NCBI RefSeq assembly: GCF_030866805.1
Contig: NZ_CP133019.1
Location: forward strand, 3,286,001-3,350,000
From: Microbacterium terrisoli
GTDB taxonomy: Bacteria; Actinomycetota; Actinomycetes; Actinomycetales; Microbacteriaceae
Length of the DNA stretch: 64,000 nucleotides
Reading direction: 5' to 3'
Shown here: positions 22,313 to 30,536 of the stretch, in pieces
How the letters are laid out: each line of letters opens with the position of its first letter
Position numbering within the stretch: the first letter of the stretch is position 1
The notes under the pieces: generated by a model
Databases searched by the model: none
What the model was told of the DNA's origin: nothing
Seen by the model: the letters and a program-made list of their open reading frames with translations, nothing else
Position numbers and translations under genes: made by a program

Positions 22313-23671
22313 TCAGGATGCCGTGGCCCGCACCCCTGCCATGAACCGCTGAACGTCGGGGTCGACCTGGATGTCACGTGGCCGCAGCGGGCGGGTCAGG
22401 TACAGCCCGTCCAGCGAGGTCAACCGCGACAGGGCGACGTAGGTCTGCCCGGGTGCGAACGCCCCCGAACCCAGGTCGATGATCGCCCGGTCGTACGTCT
22501 TGCCCTGCGATTTGTGAATCGTCACCGCCCACGCCAGCCGCAGCGGGAACTGGGTGAACTCGGCGACGATGTCGCGCGAGAGCGCCTTGGTCGACGGGTC
22601 GTACGCGTAGCGGAACTTCTCCCACACGGCCGGTTCGACGTCATGCTCGTCACCGTCCACGTCCACGCGCACCGTGCCGCCGGCGATGCGGGTGACCGTG
22701 CCGATCGTGCCGTTGACCCAGCGCGGCGGCTCGCCGAACGACTGCGTGTCGTTGCGCAGGAACATCACCTGTGCACCGACTTTCAGTGCGAGGTCGACGT
22801 CGGCGGGATACGCGTCACCGCGACCGAAGTCGCCGCTGATCTCGGCGACAGCGGTCTGAGCGCGCCCGGGCAGCGCATCGAGGTGGCGCTTGTTGATCGC
22901 GGTGACGCGGTCGTTGCGGGTGGCCAGCGTGATCACCGGCGGTTCGTCATCGGCCGCGGTAGGCGGCGTGCGGGCACCGGTGTCGTTGAGCACCTGGGCG
23001 ATCTCGGCGGTGACATGCCCGTGGCGCACCGCGTTGAGCATGGCCTTGAACACAGGGTCGGATTGGCGGTGGATGTCGCGCAGCTCGCGGATGTTCAGCT
23101 CGGCTCCGTGGCGTCCGAGGTCGAGAAGGCCGGACTCATCGGGGGCCTCACCGGCCCACACATGTGCATCGAAGAACCAGAACGAGCGGTAATGATCCTC
23201 GACGTACCGTCTCTCGTCGCCGCGCGGCGGCACCGGGGCGAGCTGATACGGGTCGCCGAACATCACCATCTGCACACCGCCGAACGGCTCGGCCCGGCGG
23301 CCCCGGGCGGTGCGCAGCGCGCGGTCCACGGCATCCATCAGATCCGCGTTGACCATCGAGATCTCGTCGATGACGAGGGTGTCGATGGCGTTCAGCAGCT
23401 TTCGCGTCGCATCGGACTGCGGCTCGTCTTTGCGGCCGATCAGTCCGATCGGCAGTTTGAACAGCGAGTGGATCGTCTGACCCATCACGTTCAGCGCCGC
23501 GACTCCCGTGGGCGCGCACACCGCGATCTGCTTGTCGGTGTGCATCGCGAGGTGGTTCAGCAGGGTCGACTTGCCGGTGCCGGCGCGACCGGTGACGAAC
23601 ACGTGCTCGCGGGTGTCTTCGATGAGCCGGAACAGCGTCTCCTGCTCGGCGGACAGGATCGGCGTGCTCAC
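22313..23671 (-). CDS. Pif1/RecD2-like SF1B DNA helicase
   Basis: This 452-residue ATPase has the SF1B helicase layout: Walker A GRAGTGKST (28-36), motif Ia CAPTGVAALN, Walker B TLVIDEISMVN, motif III GDPYQLAPV, a mid-protein insert, and motif VI VALSRLTSLDGLYLTRPL. A late AVTIHKSQGKTYD segment is typical of Pif1-type proteins. It should unwind DNA 5'-to-3', for instance at G-quadruplexes or replication blocks. It stands alone, divergent from the next gene. Confidence 0.88.
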   Translation of the reverse strand: MSTPILSAEQETLFRLIEDTREHVFVTGRAGTGKSTLLNHLAMHTDKQIAVCAPTGVAALNVMGQTIHSLFKLPIGLIGRKDEPQSDATRKLLNAIDTLVIDEISMVNADLMDAVDRALRTARGRRAEPFGGVQMVMFGDPYQLAPVPPRGDERRYVEDHYRSFWFFDAHVWAGEAPDESGLLDLGRHGAELNIRELRDIHRQSDPVFKAMLNAVRHGHVTAEIAQVLNDTGARTPPTAADDEPPVITLATRNDRVTAINKRHLDALPGRAQTAVAEISGDFGRGDAYPADVDLALKVGAQVMFLRNDTQSFGEPPRWVNGTIGTVTRIAGGTVRVDVDGDEHDVEPAVWEKFRYAYDPSTKALSRDIVAEFTQFPLRLAWAVTIHKSQGKTYDRAIIDLGSGAFAPGQTYVALSRLTSLDGLYLTRPLRPRDIQVDPDVQRFMAGVRATAS

Positions 23672-23753
23672 CTGTCCATGGTAGAGGCCCGCGCCCGCGA
23701 CGCCGCGTGACGATCCACAGGACCCTCCCGGATGCTCTTTCTAGACTGAGGAG

Positions 23754-24893
23754 ATGAATCGGGGATCGATGGACGCGACGGCTGAGGCGCCGCCCGAGTC
23801 CTCTGTCTCCCCGCCGCAGGAACCGGATTCGGCGACCACCGCATCCGTGCGCACCGACGGCACCCGTGTTCGCCTCGGACGGGACCTCACCCTCATCGGG
23901 GTCATCGTCGCGGTGCTGCTGGGCGGTCTGGGGGTGGGCGGAAGCTTCCTGTACCGCAGCCTGTACAGTCCGGCCGCCTTCGTGGAGCATTACCTCGACC
24001 TGCTCTCGACCGGGCATGCCGCCGATGCGCTGCTGGTTGCCGGGGTCGCCATCGACCGGTCCGAGATGCAGGCGGCGGGCCTGCCCAAGAACGCCTCCGA
24101 GGCACTGCTGCGTCAGTCGGCGCTGTCGACGCTGACCGACGTGCAGGTCCGCTCCGAGCGGACCGACGGCGACATCACCGAGGTGACGGTGGATTATCGC
24201 GCAGGCGGCTACCCGGGCACCACGACCTTCCAGGTCACCGGCGACGGCCATATCGGCCTGCTGCCGGCCTGGCGTTTCGCCCGCAGTCCGCTGGCGGTGG
24301 TCGATCTGACGCTGCACGGGTCGATGACGTTCCAGGTCAACGGCTTCCGGCTCGACAAGCGTCAGGTGGCTCTGGCCGGCTCCGAGGTGGACCCGGCCGA
24401 TGCGGTGCCGATGCTGATGTTCACCCCCGGCCTGTACTCGGTGCGCGTGGACACGCCGATCTCGTATTCGCCCGGAGTGGCTGTGCTCTCAGACGCCCCG
24501 ATGAAGAAGGTGCCGGTGGAGGTGCAGACCGAGCCCACCGACAAGTTCATCGACACGGTGCAGAGCCGCGTCGATGACTTCCTCGATCAGTGCGCGACCC
24601 AGCAGGTGCTCCAGCCGACCGGCTGCCCGTTCGGATACGTGGTGCGCAACCGCATCGACAGTCCGCCGACCTGGTCGATGGTCAAGGAGCCGAAGATCAC
24701 GATCGTCCCGAAAGACGAGGACTGGGCGATTCCCGAGACCAGCGGCGTGGCCCACATCGTCGTGGACATCCGCTCGATCTACGACGGCTCCATCCACCAC
24801 GTCGATGAGGACGTCCCGTTCCGCATGGTCGGCACCATCGGCATCTCGCCCAGCGGTGCCGCCTCGATCCAGATCGCCTCGCCCAGCAGCTGA
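23754..24893 (+). CDS. Single-pass membrane protein of unknown function
   Basis: This 379-residue protein has a cytoplasmic N-terminus rich in Pro/Ser/Thr (1-42), one membrane helix (about 46-66, LTLIGVIVAVLLGGLGVGGSF) and a large extracytoplasmic part with two or three beta-rich domains. The segment GLYSVRVDTPISYSP looks like a carbohydrate-binding or transpeptidase-accessory fold, but I cannot assign a family. Three Cys (C-A-T... and C-P-F-G) sit in the C-terminal half. It is monocistronic and converges on the CopD-CtaG gene. Confidence 0.7.
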   Translation: MNRGSMDATAEAPPESSVSPPQEPDSATTASVRTDGTRVRLGRDLTLIGVIVAVLLGGLGVGGSFLYRSLYSPAAFVEHYLDLLSTGHAADALLVAGVAIDRSEMQAAGLPKNASEALLRQSALSTLTDVQVRSERTDGDITEVTVDYRAGGYPGTTTFQVTGDGHIGLLPAWRFARSPLAVVDLTLHGSMTFQVNGFRLDKRQVALAGSEVDPADAVPMLMFTPGLYSVRVDTPISYSPGVAVLSDAPMKKVPVEVQTEPTDKFIDTVQSRVDDFLDQCATQQVLQPTGCPFGYVVRNRIDSPPTWSMVKEPKITIVPKDEDWAIPETSGVAHIVVDIRSIYDGSIHHVDEDVPFRMVGTIGISPSGAASIQIASPSS

Positions 24894-24903
24894 GACGCGG
24901 CCG

Positions 24904-26901
24904 CTACCGCTGCTGAAGCTGCGCCTCGCGGGCTGCATCCCGAGCGTCACGCGCGGCCATCGCCGCCAGCCGCTCGTTGTACGCCACGAGCTCGGCGTCG
25001 CCGGTGCGGTCGGCCTGACGGTCGGCACGGCGCTCGGCGCGCGCATCGCTCCTGCTCCAGTCGATGCCCACCACGATCGCGAGGATCATGGTCGGGATCT
25101 CACCGATCGACCACGCCACCCCGCCGCCGACATACTGATCGAACAGCGGTGTCGCACCCCAGGTGCGTCCCATCGATCCGAACCATTCGGCCACCATCAG
25201 GCCGGACTGCATCATCAGCGTGACCCCGAAGAACGCGTGCGTGGCCATGACCAGGATCAGCACCACCAGCCGCAGCGAGTGCGGCATGCGGTACGGCACC
25301 GGATCGATGCCGATCAGCGACTGCACGAACAGGTAGCCCGAGATGAGGAAGTGCACGACCATCCACTCGTGGCCGAGGTGGTCGTACAGCGCCCATCGGA
25401 ACAGGTCGGTGTAATAGAACACCCACAGCGAGACGCCGAAGATCAGTGCCGCGACGATCGGGTTGGTCACCACACGCGCGAACGGGGTGTGCACGGCCCA
25501 CATGATCCACTCGCGTGCTCCGCGCGTGCCGTCGCGGCGCTTGGCGATCGCGCGCAGCGCAAGGGTCACGGGTGCGCCGGGCACCAGCAGCACGGGGATC
25601 GCCATGGTGAGCATCATGTGCCCGCCCATGTGCACACTGAACAGGTAGTCCTGGTAGGCGTTGATCGGCCCCGAGGTCACCCAGAACAGGAACAGCATGC
25701 CTGCCACCCACAGCACGGTGCGGTGGATCGGCCACTTGTCACCACGGCGGCGAAGGCGCCACACACCGGCCAGGTAGAAGAAGAGGCCGAAGCCGCACAC
25801 GACGACCCACAGCACGTCGAAGTTCCACTCGGTGAACCAGCGCGCCAGCGTGAGCTCGGGCGGCAGCGGTGCCCCGGTCAAGATCTCGGCGGGGGTCTGC
25901 GACACCGGCACCTGATCGCCGGGCGGGGGCGTGCGCGCGAGGGCGACGGCTGCACCGCTGGCGATGCCCATGATGATCAGTTCGATCAGCACGAACCCCC
26001 AGAAGCTGCGGGATGCCCGTGCCTCGCGCGCGCGGGAGATCAGACGGGTGCGATAGATCGCGCCGAACACGCCCAACAGCACCAGCGAGAGCACCTTGAC
26101 CAGCAGCACGGTGCCGTAGGCCGAGAAGATCTCGCTGAGACCGCCGAGCGAGACGGCGGCGCGCACGATGCCCGAGATCGCGACCACGATGAAGGCCACC
26201 AGTGCGATCGACGAGTAGCGGGCCATCATGTCGGCCATCGCCTCGCGTTTGACCATCGGACGCAGGACCACCAGCAGCACGAGACCGCCGAGCCACACGG
26301 CGGCGCCGATCATGTGCATGATCATCGCGCTGACGGCCAGTTCGTGGCTGGCCAGCGCGCCGGAGTGGCCCTGCGTGCCCATGGGCACGAGGGCCGCCAG
26401 GGCGAGGCCCGCGGTGATCAGCGTCATCGTCCAGCCGCGCACCGCGTAGGTCAGCACGCAGATGACGGCGCCGGCCAGCGTCGTGATCAGCCAAGTGCGG
26501 CCGCCCTCGGTCTGCGTGAGCCAGTTGCCCAGCTGGCTGCCGAACGTGTTGTCGAGGCCGATCGTCGGGTTGAACGTCAGGACGAACGTGAGAAAGCCGG
26601 TGGCGGCGGAGGCGAGCGTGAACACCGTGGCCGAGACGGAGGCCACCAGCAGCGCCACGTCGAACGGTTTCTCGTCGGGGCGCAGCGTGAACAGCGCCAC
26701 CACCAATGACCCGCACAGCCCTGCCGCCGACAGATTGACCACCAGCGTCACCAGCGGCAGGCCCCAGCGCACCCCGGGGCCGGGGTCACCCAGCTGAAGG
26801 GGCGCGGCACCGCCGCCGAAGGCGAGCGCCCAGGTCGCGGCGATGAGCGCGGCCACAACGAGAAGCACGGGCCCGATGGCCCGCAGGGCGCGGGGGTTCA
26901 C
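24904..26901 (-). CDS. CopD-CtaG fusion: copper resistance D / cytochrome c oxidase assembly membrane protein
   Basis: This 665-residue polytopic protein has an N-terminal CopD-like half (about 1-330, with H-rich helices such as HSGALASHELAVSAMIMHMIGAA) and a C-terminal CtaG/caa3-type half (about 360-620, FSVHMGGHMMLTM, DHLGHEWMVVHFLISGYLF). Both halves handle copper in relation to cytochrome oxidase. The fusion is usual in actinobacteria. The C-terminus is charged and cytoplasmic. It probably delivers copper to the oxidase. Confidence 0.87.
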   Translation of the reverse strand: MNPRALRAIGPVLLVVAALIAATWALAFGGGAAPLQLGDPGPGVRWGLPLVTLVVNLSAAGLCGSLVVALFTLRPDEKPFDVALLVASVSATVFTLASAATGFLTFVLTFNPTIGLDNTFGSQLGNWLTQTEGGRTWLITTLAGAVICVLTYAVRGWTMTLITAGLALAALVPMGTQGHSGALASHELAVSAMIMHMIGAAVWLGGLVLLVVLRPMVKREAMADMMARYSSIALVAFIVVAISGIVRAAVSLGGLSEIFSAYGTVLLVKVLSLVLLGVFGAIYRTRLISRAREARASRSFWGFVLIELIIMGIASGAAVALARTPPPGDQVPVSQTPAEILTGAPLPPELTLARWFTEWNFDVLWVVVCGFGLFFYLAGVWRLRRRGDKWPIHRTVLWVAGMLFLFWVTSGPINAYQDYLFSVHMGGHMMLTMAIPVLLVPGAPVTLALRAIAKRRDGTRGAREWIMWAVHTPFARVVTNPIVAALIFGVSLWVFYYTDLFRWALYDHLGHEWMVVHFLISGYLFVQSLIGIDPVPYRMPHSLRLVVLILVMATHAFFGVTLMMQSGLMVAEWFGSMGRTWGATPLFDQYVGGGVAWSIGEIPTMILAIVVGIDWSRSDARAERRADRQADRTGDAELVAYNERLAAMAARDARDAAREAQLQQR

Positions 26902-26953
26902 CCCTCAAGCCTAAGCGGATTCGCTGAAGGTCAGCCCCCCGCGGGAATCACAC

Positions 26954-26993
26954 GAAAAAGATGAGGGATGCCGCGGCTGCGGCATCCCTCATC
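26954..26993 (-). terminator. Intrinsic terminator of the HU gene
   Basis: Perfect 15-bp stem (26960-26974 with 26979-26993) and a 4-nt loop, followed on the minus strand by CTTTTTC. A textbook Rho-independent terminator 36 bp past the HU stop. Confidence 0.9.
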
Positions 26994-27029
26994 GCAAGAT
27001 CGTGCTCGACGGTGTTTACCCGGCGGTGC

Positions 27030-27317
27030 TTACTTGACCGCAGCCTTCAGCTTCGAGCCTGCAGTGACCTTGACGCGCTTGCCGGCGGGGATCTTGATCT
27101 CGGCCCCGGTCTGCGGGTTGCGGCCGGTGCGGGCCGCGGTGGCGACCTGCTCGAACGCGATCCAACCGGGGATCGAGACCTTGCTGCCCTTGGCGACGGC
27201 CTCGGAGACCGTGGAGAAGAGGGAGTCGAGAACGCCGGAGACGACGGCCTGGCTCTGGCCCGTCGCGCTGGCGATGCTCGCAACGAGTTCGGTCTTGGTG
27301 ATGGACTTGTCGGCCAT
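27030..27317 (-). CDS. hup: HU family nucleoid DNA-binding protein
   Basis: This 95-residue HU/IHF protein has helical N-terminal dimerisation (KSITKTELVASIASATG) and the beta-arm with GRNPQTGAEIKIPAGKRV (about 62-79) that inserts into the minor groove. ATG 27317 lies 9 nt after GGAGGA. It compacts DNA as a dimer. It lacks the long basic tail of mycobacterial HupB. It stands alone and ends in a strong terminator. The 261-bp gap upstream holds its leader and the terminator of the ribosomal operon. Confidence 0.95.
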   Translation of the reverse strand: MADKSITKTELVASIASATGQSQAVVSGVLDSLFSTVSEAVAKGSKVSIPGWIAFEQVATAARTGRNPQTGAEIKIPAGKRVKVTAGSKLKAAVK

Positions 27318-27530
27318 GTGGATGTGTCCTCCAGACGGCGTGGTTGCCGCCTTCTCTACGTGACCGAGGAGCCCTGCGCCCCCCGGCTGGTCAATGCGAC
27401 CGCGTCGAATGTACCAAGAAACCGCGGAATCACGCGGATTTCGCGGCATCCTCCCCGATTCTCACCGGCGTGTCGCGGTGTCTTATGTGACGCAAGTGAC
27501 TGATGTGGCGTTTGACTGCGGAGAACGACG

Positions 27531-27560
27531 AAGGCCGGAACCCCGCGGGGTTCCGGCCTT
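27531..27560 (-). terminator. Terminator of the rpmB-rpmG-rpsN operon
   Basis: A perfect 30-bp palindrome with arms AAGGCCGGAACCCCG and CGGGGTTCCGGCCTT, 19 bp after the rpsN stop. It folds to a long GC-rich hairpin with a short TT at the end. It could act in both directions. Confidence 0.8.
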
Positions 27561-27578
27561 GTCTGACGCGAGCTGGTG

Positions 27579-27884
27579 TTACCAGCTCGACTTGGTCACG
27601 CCGGGCAGTTCGCCACGGTGCGCCATGTCGCGGAAGCGCACACGCGAGATGCCGAACTTCGACAGGTTGCCGCGCGGGCGGCCGTCGATGACATCGCGGT
27701 TGCGCAGGCGTACGGGCGACGCGTTGCGGGGCAGCTTCTGCAGACCCACGCGAGCGGCTTCGCGCTGCTCGTCGGTGGAGGTGGGGTCGATCAGCTGCTT
27801 CTTCAGCTCGGCGCGCTTCTCGGCGTAACGGGCGACGATCTCGGCGCGCTGGTTGTTGCGCGCGATCTTGCTCTTCTTGGCCAT
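27579..27884 (-). CDS. rpsN: 30S ribosomal protein S14, zinc-independent form
   Basis: This 101-residue S14 has the long form ([17 protein letters not shown]..., [20 protein letters not shown]). The C-terminal C-x-x-C pairs of zinc-binding S14 are absent (SRVR instead of C-x-x-C), so it is a C-minus paralogue that works without zinc. It follows rpmG with a 4-nt gap in the operon rpmB-rpmG-rpsN. In many actinobacteria such sets are under Zur control. Confidence 0.95.
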   Translation of the reverse strand: MAKKSKIARNNQRAEIVARYAEKRAELKKQLIDPTSTDEQREAARVGLQKLPRNASPVRLRNRDVIDGRPRGNLSKFGISRVRFRDMAHRGELPGVTKSSW

Positions 27885-27888
27885 GCGA

Positions 27889-28059
27889 TCAGCGCTCCTC
27901 TCGGAATTCGACGTGCTTGCGCACTACCGGGTCGTACTTCTTCAGCACGATGCGGTCGGGGTTGTTGCGGCGGTTCTTGCGGGTCACGTAGGTGTACCCC
28001 GTGCCAGCGGTGGAACGCAGCTTGATGATCGGACGGACGTCCTGTGACTTCTTCGCCAT
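27889..28059 (-). CDS. rpmG: 50S ribosomal protein L33, zinc-independent form
   Basis: This 56-residue protein ([20 protein letters not shown]..., ending EFREER) matches bacterial L33. The two C-x-x-C pairs of the zinc form are missing, and there is no Cys at all. Its ATG shares one base with the rpmB stop (TGATG), so the two are coupled. Confidence 0.93.
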   Translation of the reverse strand: MAKKSQDVRPIIKLRSTAGTGYTYVTRKNRRNNPDRIVLKKYDPVVRKHVEFREER

Positions 28060-28295
28060 CAGAGCTTCACACCCTTCGCGATCAGGTCCTTCACGACCGA
28101 CTCGATGCCACGGGCGTCGATCACCTTGATGCCCTTGGCAGACACGTTCAGCGTGATCTTACGGCCCAGCGACGGAACGAAATAGGTCTTCTTCTGCACG
28201 TTCGGGTCGAAGCGGCGCTTCGTCCGACGGTGCGAGTGCGAGATGTTGTGACCGAAGCCGGGAACCGCTCCAGTCACCTGGCACACTGCAGCCAT
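28059..28295 (-). CDS. rpmB: 50S ribosomal protein L28, zinc-independent form
   Basis: This 78-residue L28 has the family core [19 protein letters not shown] and [17 protein letters not shown]. The zinc motif C-x-x-C is broken: C5 is kept and the second Cys is T8. It is the first gene of the operon with rpmG and rpsN. ATG 28295 follows AAGGAGA. I see no clear Zur box in the 180 bp upstream. A wide inverted repeat there (28344-28435) may shape the leader. Confidence 0.94.
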   Translation of the reverse strand: MAAVCQVTGAVPGFGHNISHSHRRTKRRFDPNVQKKTYFVPSLGRKITLNVSAKGIKVIDARGIESVVKDLIAKGVKL

Positions 28296-28343
28296 GGTGA
28301 TGTCTCCTTCTATACCGTGAGACCGGACGGCCTCACCCAAGAT

Positions 28344-28435
28344 CCCTTGTCTGCACCCAGCCGAAGAACCGGCCGTTTTCGGTCGGTGTCATCAGGAGGG
28401 TGCGAACTGCACGCAGGAGTGCGCACAGACAAGGG
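28344..28435 (-). promoter_or_regulatory. Inverted repeat in the rpmB leader region
   Basis: CCCTTGTCTG (28344-28353) and CAGACAAGGG (28426-28435) are perfect complements 72 nt apart. A GC-rich hairpin (ACCGACCG...CGGCCGGT) lies between. The arms sit about 50 and 140 nt upstream of rpmB. It could be a folded 5' leader or a two-site operator. Confidence 0.4.
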
Positions 28436-28485
28436 GAGAGTCTAGCATGGCCGGGCGTTTCGCCGTGACGGCGGCCCCTCTCAGC

Positions 28486-28563
28486 CGTTGAGCGGGCCGG
28501 GCGAGACGAAGCGACGTCGGCGGCGCTTCGTCTCGGCCGCACATCCGGCAGGCCCGCTCAACG
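28486..28563. repeat. Nested double inverted repeat
   Basis: Outer arms CGTTGAGCGGGCC (28486-28498) and GGCCCGCTCAACG (28551-28563) enclose inner arms GAGACGAAGCG (28503-28513) and CGCTTCGTCTC (28524-28534). Both pairs are perfect. The element begins 15 bp past the stop of the 36-residue protein gene. It has no T-run. It could be a terminator, a structured RNA or a small inserted palindromic element. Confidence 0.7.
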
Positions 28564-28577
28564 ACCGAGGTCCTACG

Positions 28578-28688
28578 TCAGCGCTTGCGCGCCTTGACGG
28601 TGGTCTCCTCGGCGCGCTCCTTCTTCACTGCGCGCTTCTCTTTCAGAGTCGCCTGCGGAGCTTTCTTCGCACGGTTCTTGTCAGCCAT
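28578..28688 (-). CDS. Small basic protein (36 aa)
   Basis: A 36-codon frame (MADKNRAKKAPQATLKEK..., ending VKARKR) whose product is mostly Lys, Arg, Ala and Glu. A GGGAAG-type site lies upstream. Near a ribosomal operon, such a charged peptide could bind RNA or DNA. The strongly biased, uninterrupted composition supports a real gene. I do not recognise a family. Confidence 0.6.
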   Translation of the reverse strand: MADKNRAKKAPQATLKEKRAVKKERAEETTVKARKR

Positions 28689-28804
28689 CGTGATACTCGC
28701 TTCCCTTGGTCCAGCCGGCGGGTATTCCGAGTGACCATAGCCCACTTCCGAGGGGAAGTCACATCCTGGTTGCTGACCTGGGGTTCTTCTGCTCAGACGG
28801 CTGC

Positions 28805-29566
28805 TCAGGCGGCAACATGCGGATCGGTCCGGTTCAGCGCCTCGACGGTCTGGTCGTAGTCGCCGCGCACCTCGCCGAAGCGCAGCGGCTTCACGTTCTC
28901 GACGAGCACTTCGTGCTGGTCGGGTTGGGCCGCGATCAACGCCATCGTCTCGTCGACGAACTCATCCAGCGGCATGGCGAACGGGTTCGTGCGCTGTCCG
29001 GGCATCAGATCGGTCGCCACGGCCGGCGGCACCAGCTCGAGCACGCTCACAGAGGTGTCGGACAGCTGCAGTCGGAGCGACTCGGAGAGCATGTGGATGG
29101 CGGCCTTGGTCGCGTTGTAGCTGGGCGTCACACGCAGCGGCGTGTGAGCGAGGCCGCTGGAGACGGTGACGATCATCGCGTCCGGCTGCGTCTGCAGGTG
29201 CCCGATGAAGGCGGCGACCAGCCGGATCGGGCCCAGCAGGTTCGTCGTGACGGTCTGCTCGGCGTCGGCGAGGAAGCCGTCGCTGCGCCAGTCCTCCACC
29301 CGCATGATGCCCGCCATGGCGATCAGCACGTTCAACTGGGGGTGCGTGCCGATCACGTCAGCGGCGGCGGTGCGGATGTCGTCAGGATCGGTCGTGTCGA
29401 TGCGGACGGTGTCCAGCCCGTGCTCCGCGTGCAGCCGCGCGAGCAGTTCGGTGCGGCGACCGCCGATGATGACGGTGTTTCCGGCGGCCTGCAGCCGGAG
29501 CGCGAGAGCGAGGCCGATCCCGCTCGTCGCGCCGGGGATGAAGACGGTATTTCCTGTGATGTTCAT
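28805..29566 (-). CDS. Short-chain dehydrogenase/reductase (DltE-like)
   Basis: This 253-residue classical SDR has the NAD(P) motif G12-A-T-S-G-I-G18, the A-G-x-M motif (MAGIM), catalytic Ser136/137 and the Y150-N-A-T-K154 pair. Basic residues after strand 2 (GGRR) suggest NADP(H). ATG 29566 is chosen; an in-frame ATG 21 nt upstream is possible. It is divergent from an XRE regulator, a pairing common for SDRs involved in redox or aldehyde reduction. The substrate is unknown. The 116-bp gap downstream holds nothing recognisable. Confidence 0.85.
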   Translation of the reverse strand: MNITGNTVFIPGATSGIGLALALRLQAAGNTVIIGGRRTELLARLHAEHGLDTVRIDTTDPDDIRTAAADVIGTHPQLNVLIAMAGIMRVEDWRSDGFLADAEQTVTTNLLGPIRLVAAFIGHLQTQPDAMIVTVSSGLAHTPLRVTPSYNATKAAIHMLSESLRLQLSDTSVSVLELVPPAVATDLMPGQRTNPFAMPLDEFVDETMALIAAQPDQHEVLVENVKPLRFGEVRGDYDQTVEALNRTDPHVAA

Positions 29567-29668
29567 GCGTTCCACGATCGGCGGCATCCGCCCGCGGTGT
29601 AAGAGACCCGTCGATCGGGGGACCGGCGATCCCTGGTTCGCAGCGCGCCCGGGCAGCACAATGGTCGC

Positions 29669-30508
29669 ATGGACCGCATCACACTGGCCGACTTCCTCCG
29701 CCACCGACGTGAGGCGCTGCAGCCCGGCGACATCGGACTGCCCGAGGGCGCACGCAGGCGCGCCCCCGGACTGCGGCGCGAAGAGGTCGCACAGCTGACC
29801 GGCATGTCGGTCGACTACTACACGCGCCTCGAGCAGCGGCGCGGCCCACAGCCCAGCGAGCAGATGCTGGCGGCGCTGGCGCGCGCACTGCGTCTGACGG
29901 ATTCCGAACGCGACTACCTGTTCCGCGTGGCCGGGCACTCTGCGCCGGATCGGCGCACCTCGCTCCCCCACGTCGCCCCGGCGCTGCTGCGCGTGCTCGA
30001 CAGGTTGGAGGACACGCCCGCGCTCATCATGTCCGATCTTGCCGAGACGCTCGTGGCCAATCGCATGGCCACATCGCTCTTCGGGGACAGCGCGGCCCGC
30101 ACCGGATTCGCGCGCAGCGATGTCTATCGCTGGTTCACCGAACCGGCCGCCCGCGCGATCTATCCGCAGGACGACCACCCGCGCCAGTCGCGCGCCCTGG
30201 TGGCGAACCTCCGCGTCGCCTACGGAGCGATGGGCCCGCGCTCGCGGGCAGGTGAGCTGGTGCGCGCGCTGCAGTCGGCCAGCGACGAGTTCGCCGAGCT
30301 GTGGGAGCGGCACGAGGTGGCAGCGCGGTTCGAAGACCACAAGACGCTCATCCACCCCGAGCTCGGCCCGATCGAACTGGACTGCCAGGTGCTGTTCACC
30401 GAAGACCAGTCGCAGGCGCTGCTCGTGCTGACCGCGCCACCGCACACCGAGGCGGCGCAGAAGCTCGAACTGCTCGCCGTGCTGGGCACGCAGCGCATGG
30501 GCGGCTGA
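29669..30508 (+). CDS. XRE family regulator with MmyB-like ligand domain
   Basis: This 279-residue protein has an N-terminal helix-turn-helix (about 8-80: LRREEVAQLTGMSVDYYTRLEQRRG, read in two parts) and a C-terminal MmyB-like domain that binds fatty-acid-like ligands in some relatives. It lies divergent from the SDR (102 bp apart), which is probably its target. Such regulators usually repress the neighbouring oxidoreductase. Confidence 0.87.
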   Translation: MDRITLADFLRHRREALQPGDIGLPEGARRRAPGLRREEVAQLTGMSVDYYTRLEQRRGPQPSEQMLAALARALRLTDSERDYLFRVAGHSAPDRRTSLPHVAPALLRVLDRLEDTPALIMSDLAETLVANRMATSLFGDSAARTGFARSDVYRWFTEPAARAIYPQDDHPRQSRALVANLRVAYGAMGPRSRAGELVRALQSASDEFAELWERHEVAARFEDHKTLIHPELGPIELDCQVLFTEDQSQALLVLTAPPHTEAAQKLELLAVLGTQRMGG

Positions 30509-30536
30509 CCGGGCGCACAGGTCCAGGCCGCGCCGG

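Noticed and set aside
24574..26709. Very long open frame (about 700 codons) antisense to the CopD-CtaG gene
   Set aside because: His/Gln/Arg-rich nonsense composition mirrors the membrane-protein codons on the other strand.
28296..28480. Zur box before rpmB
   Set aside because: No 7-1-7 palindrome like those at the zinc importer is visible.
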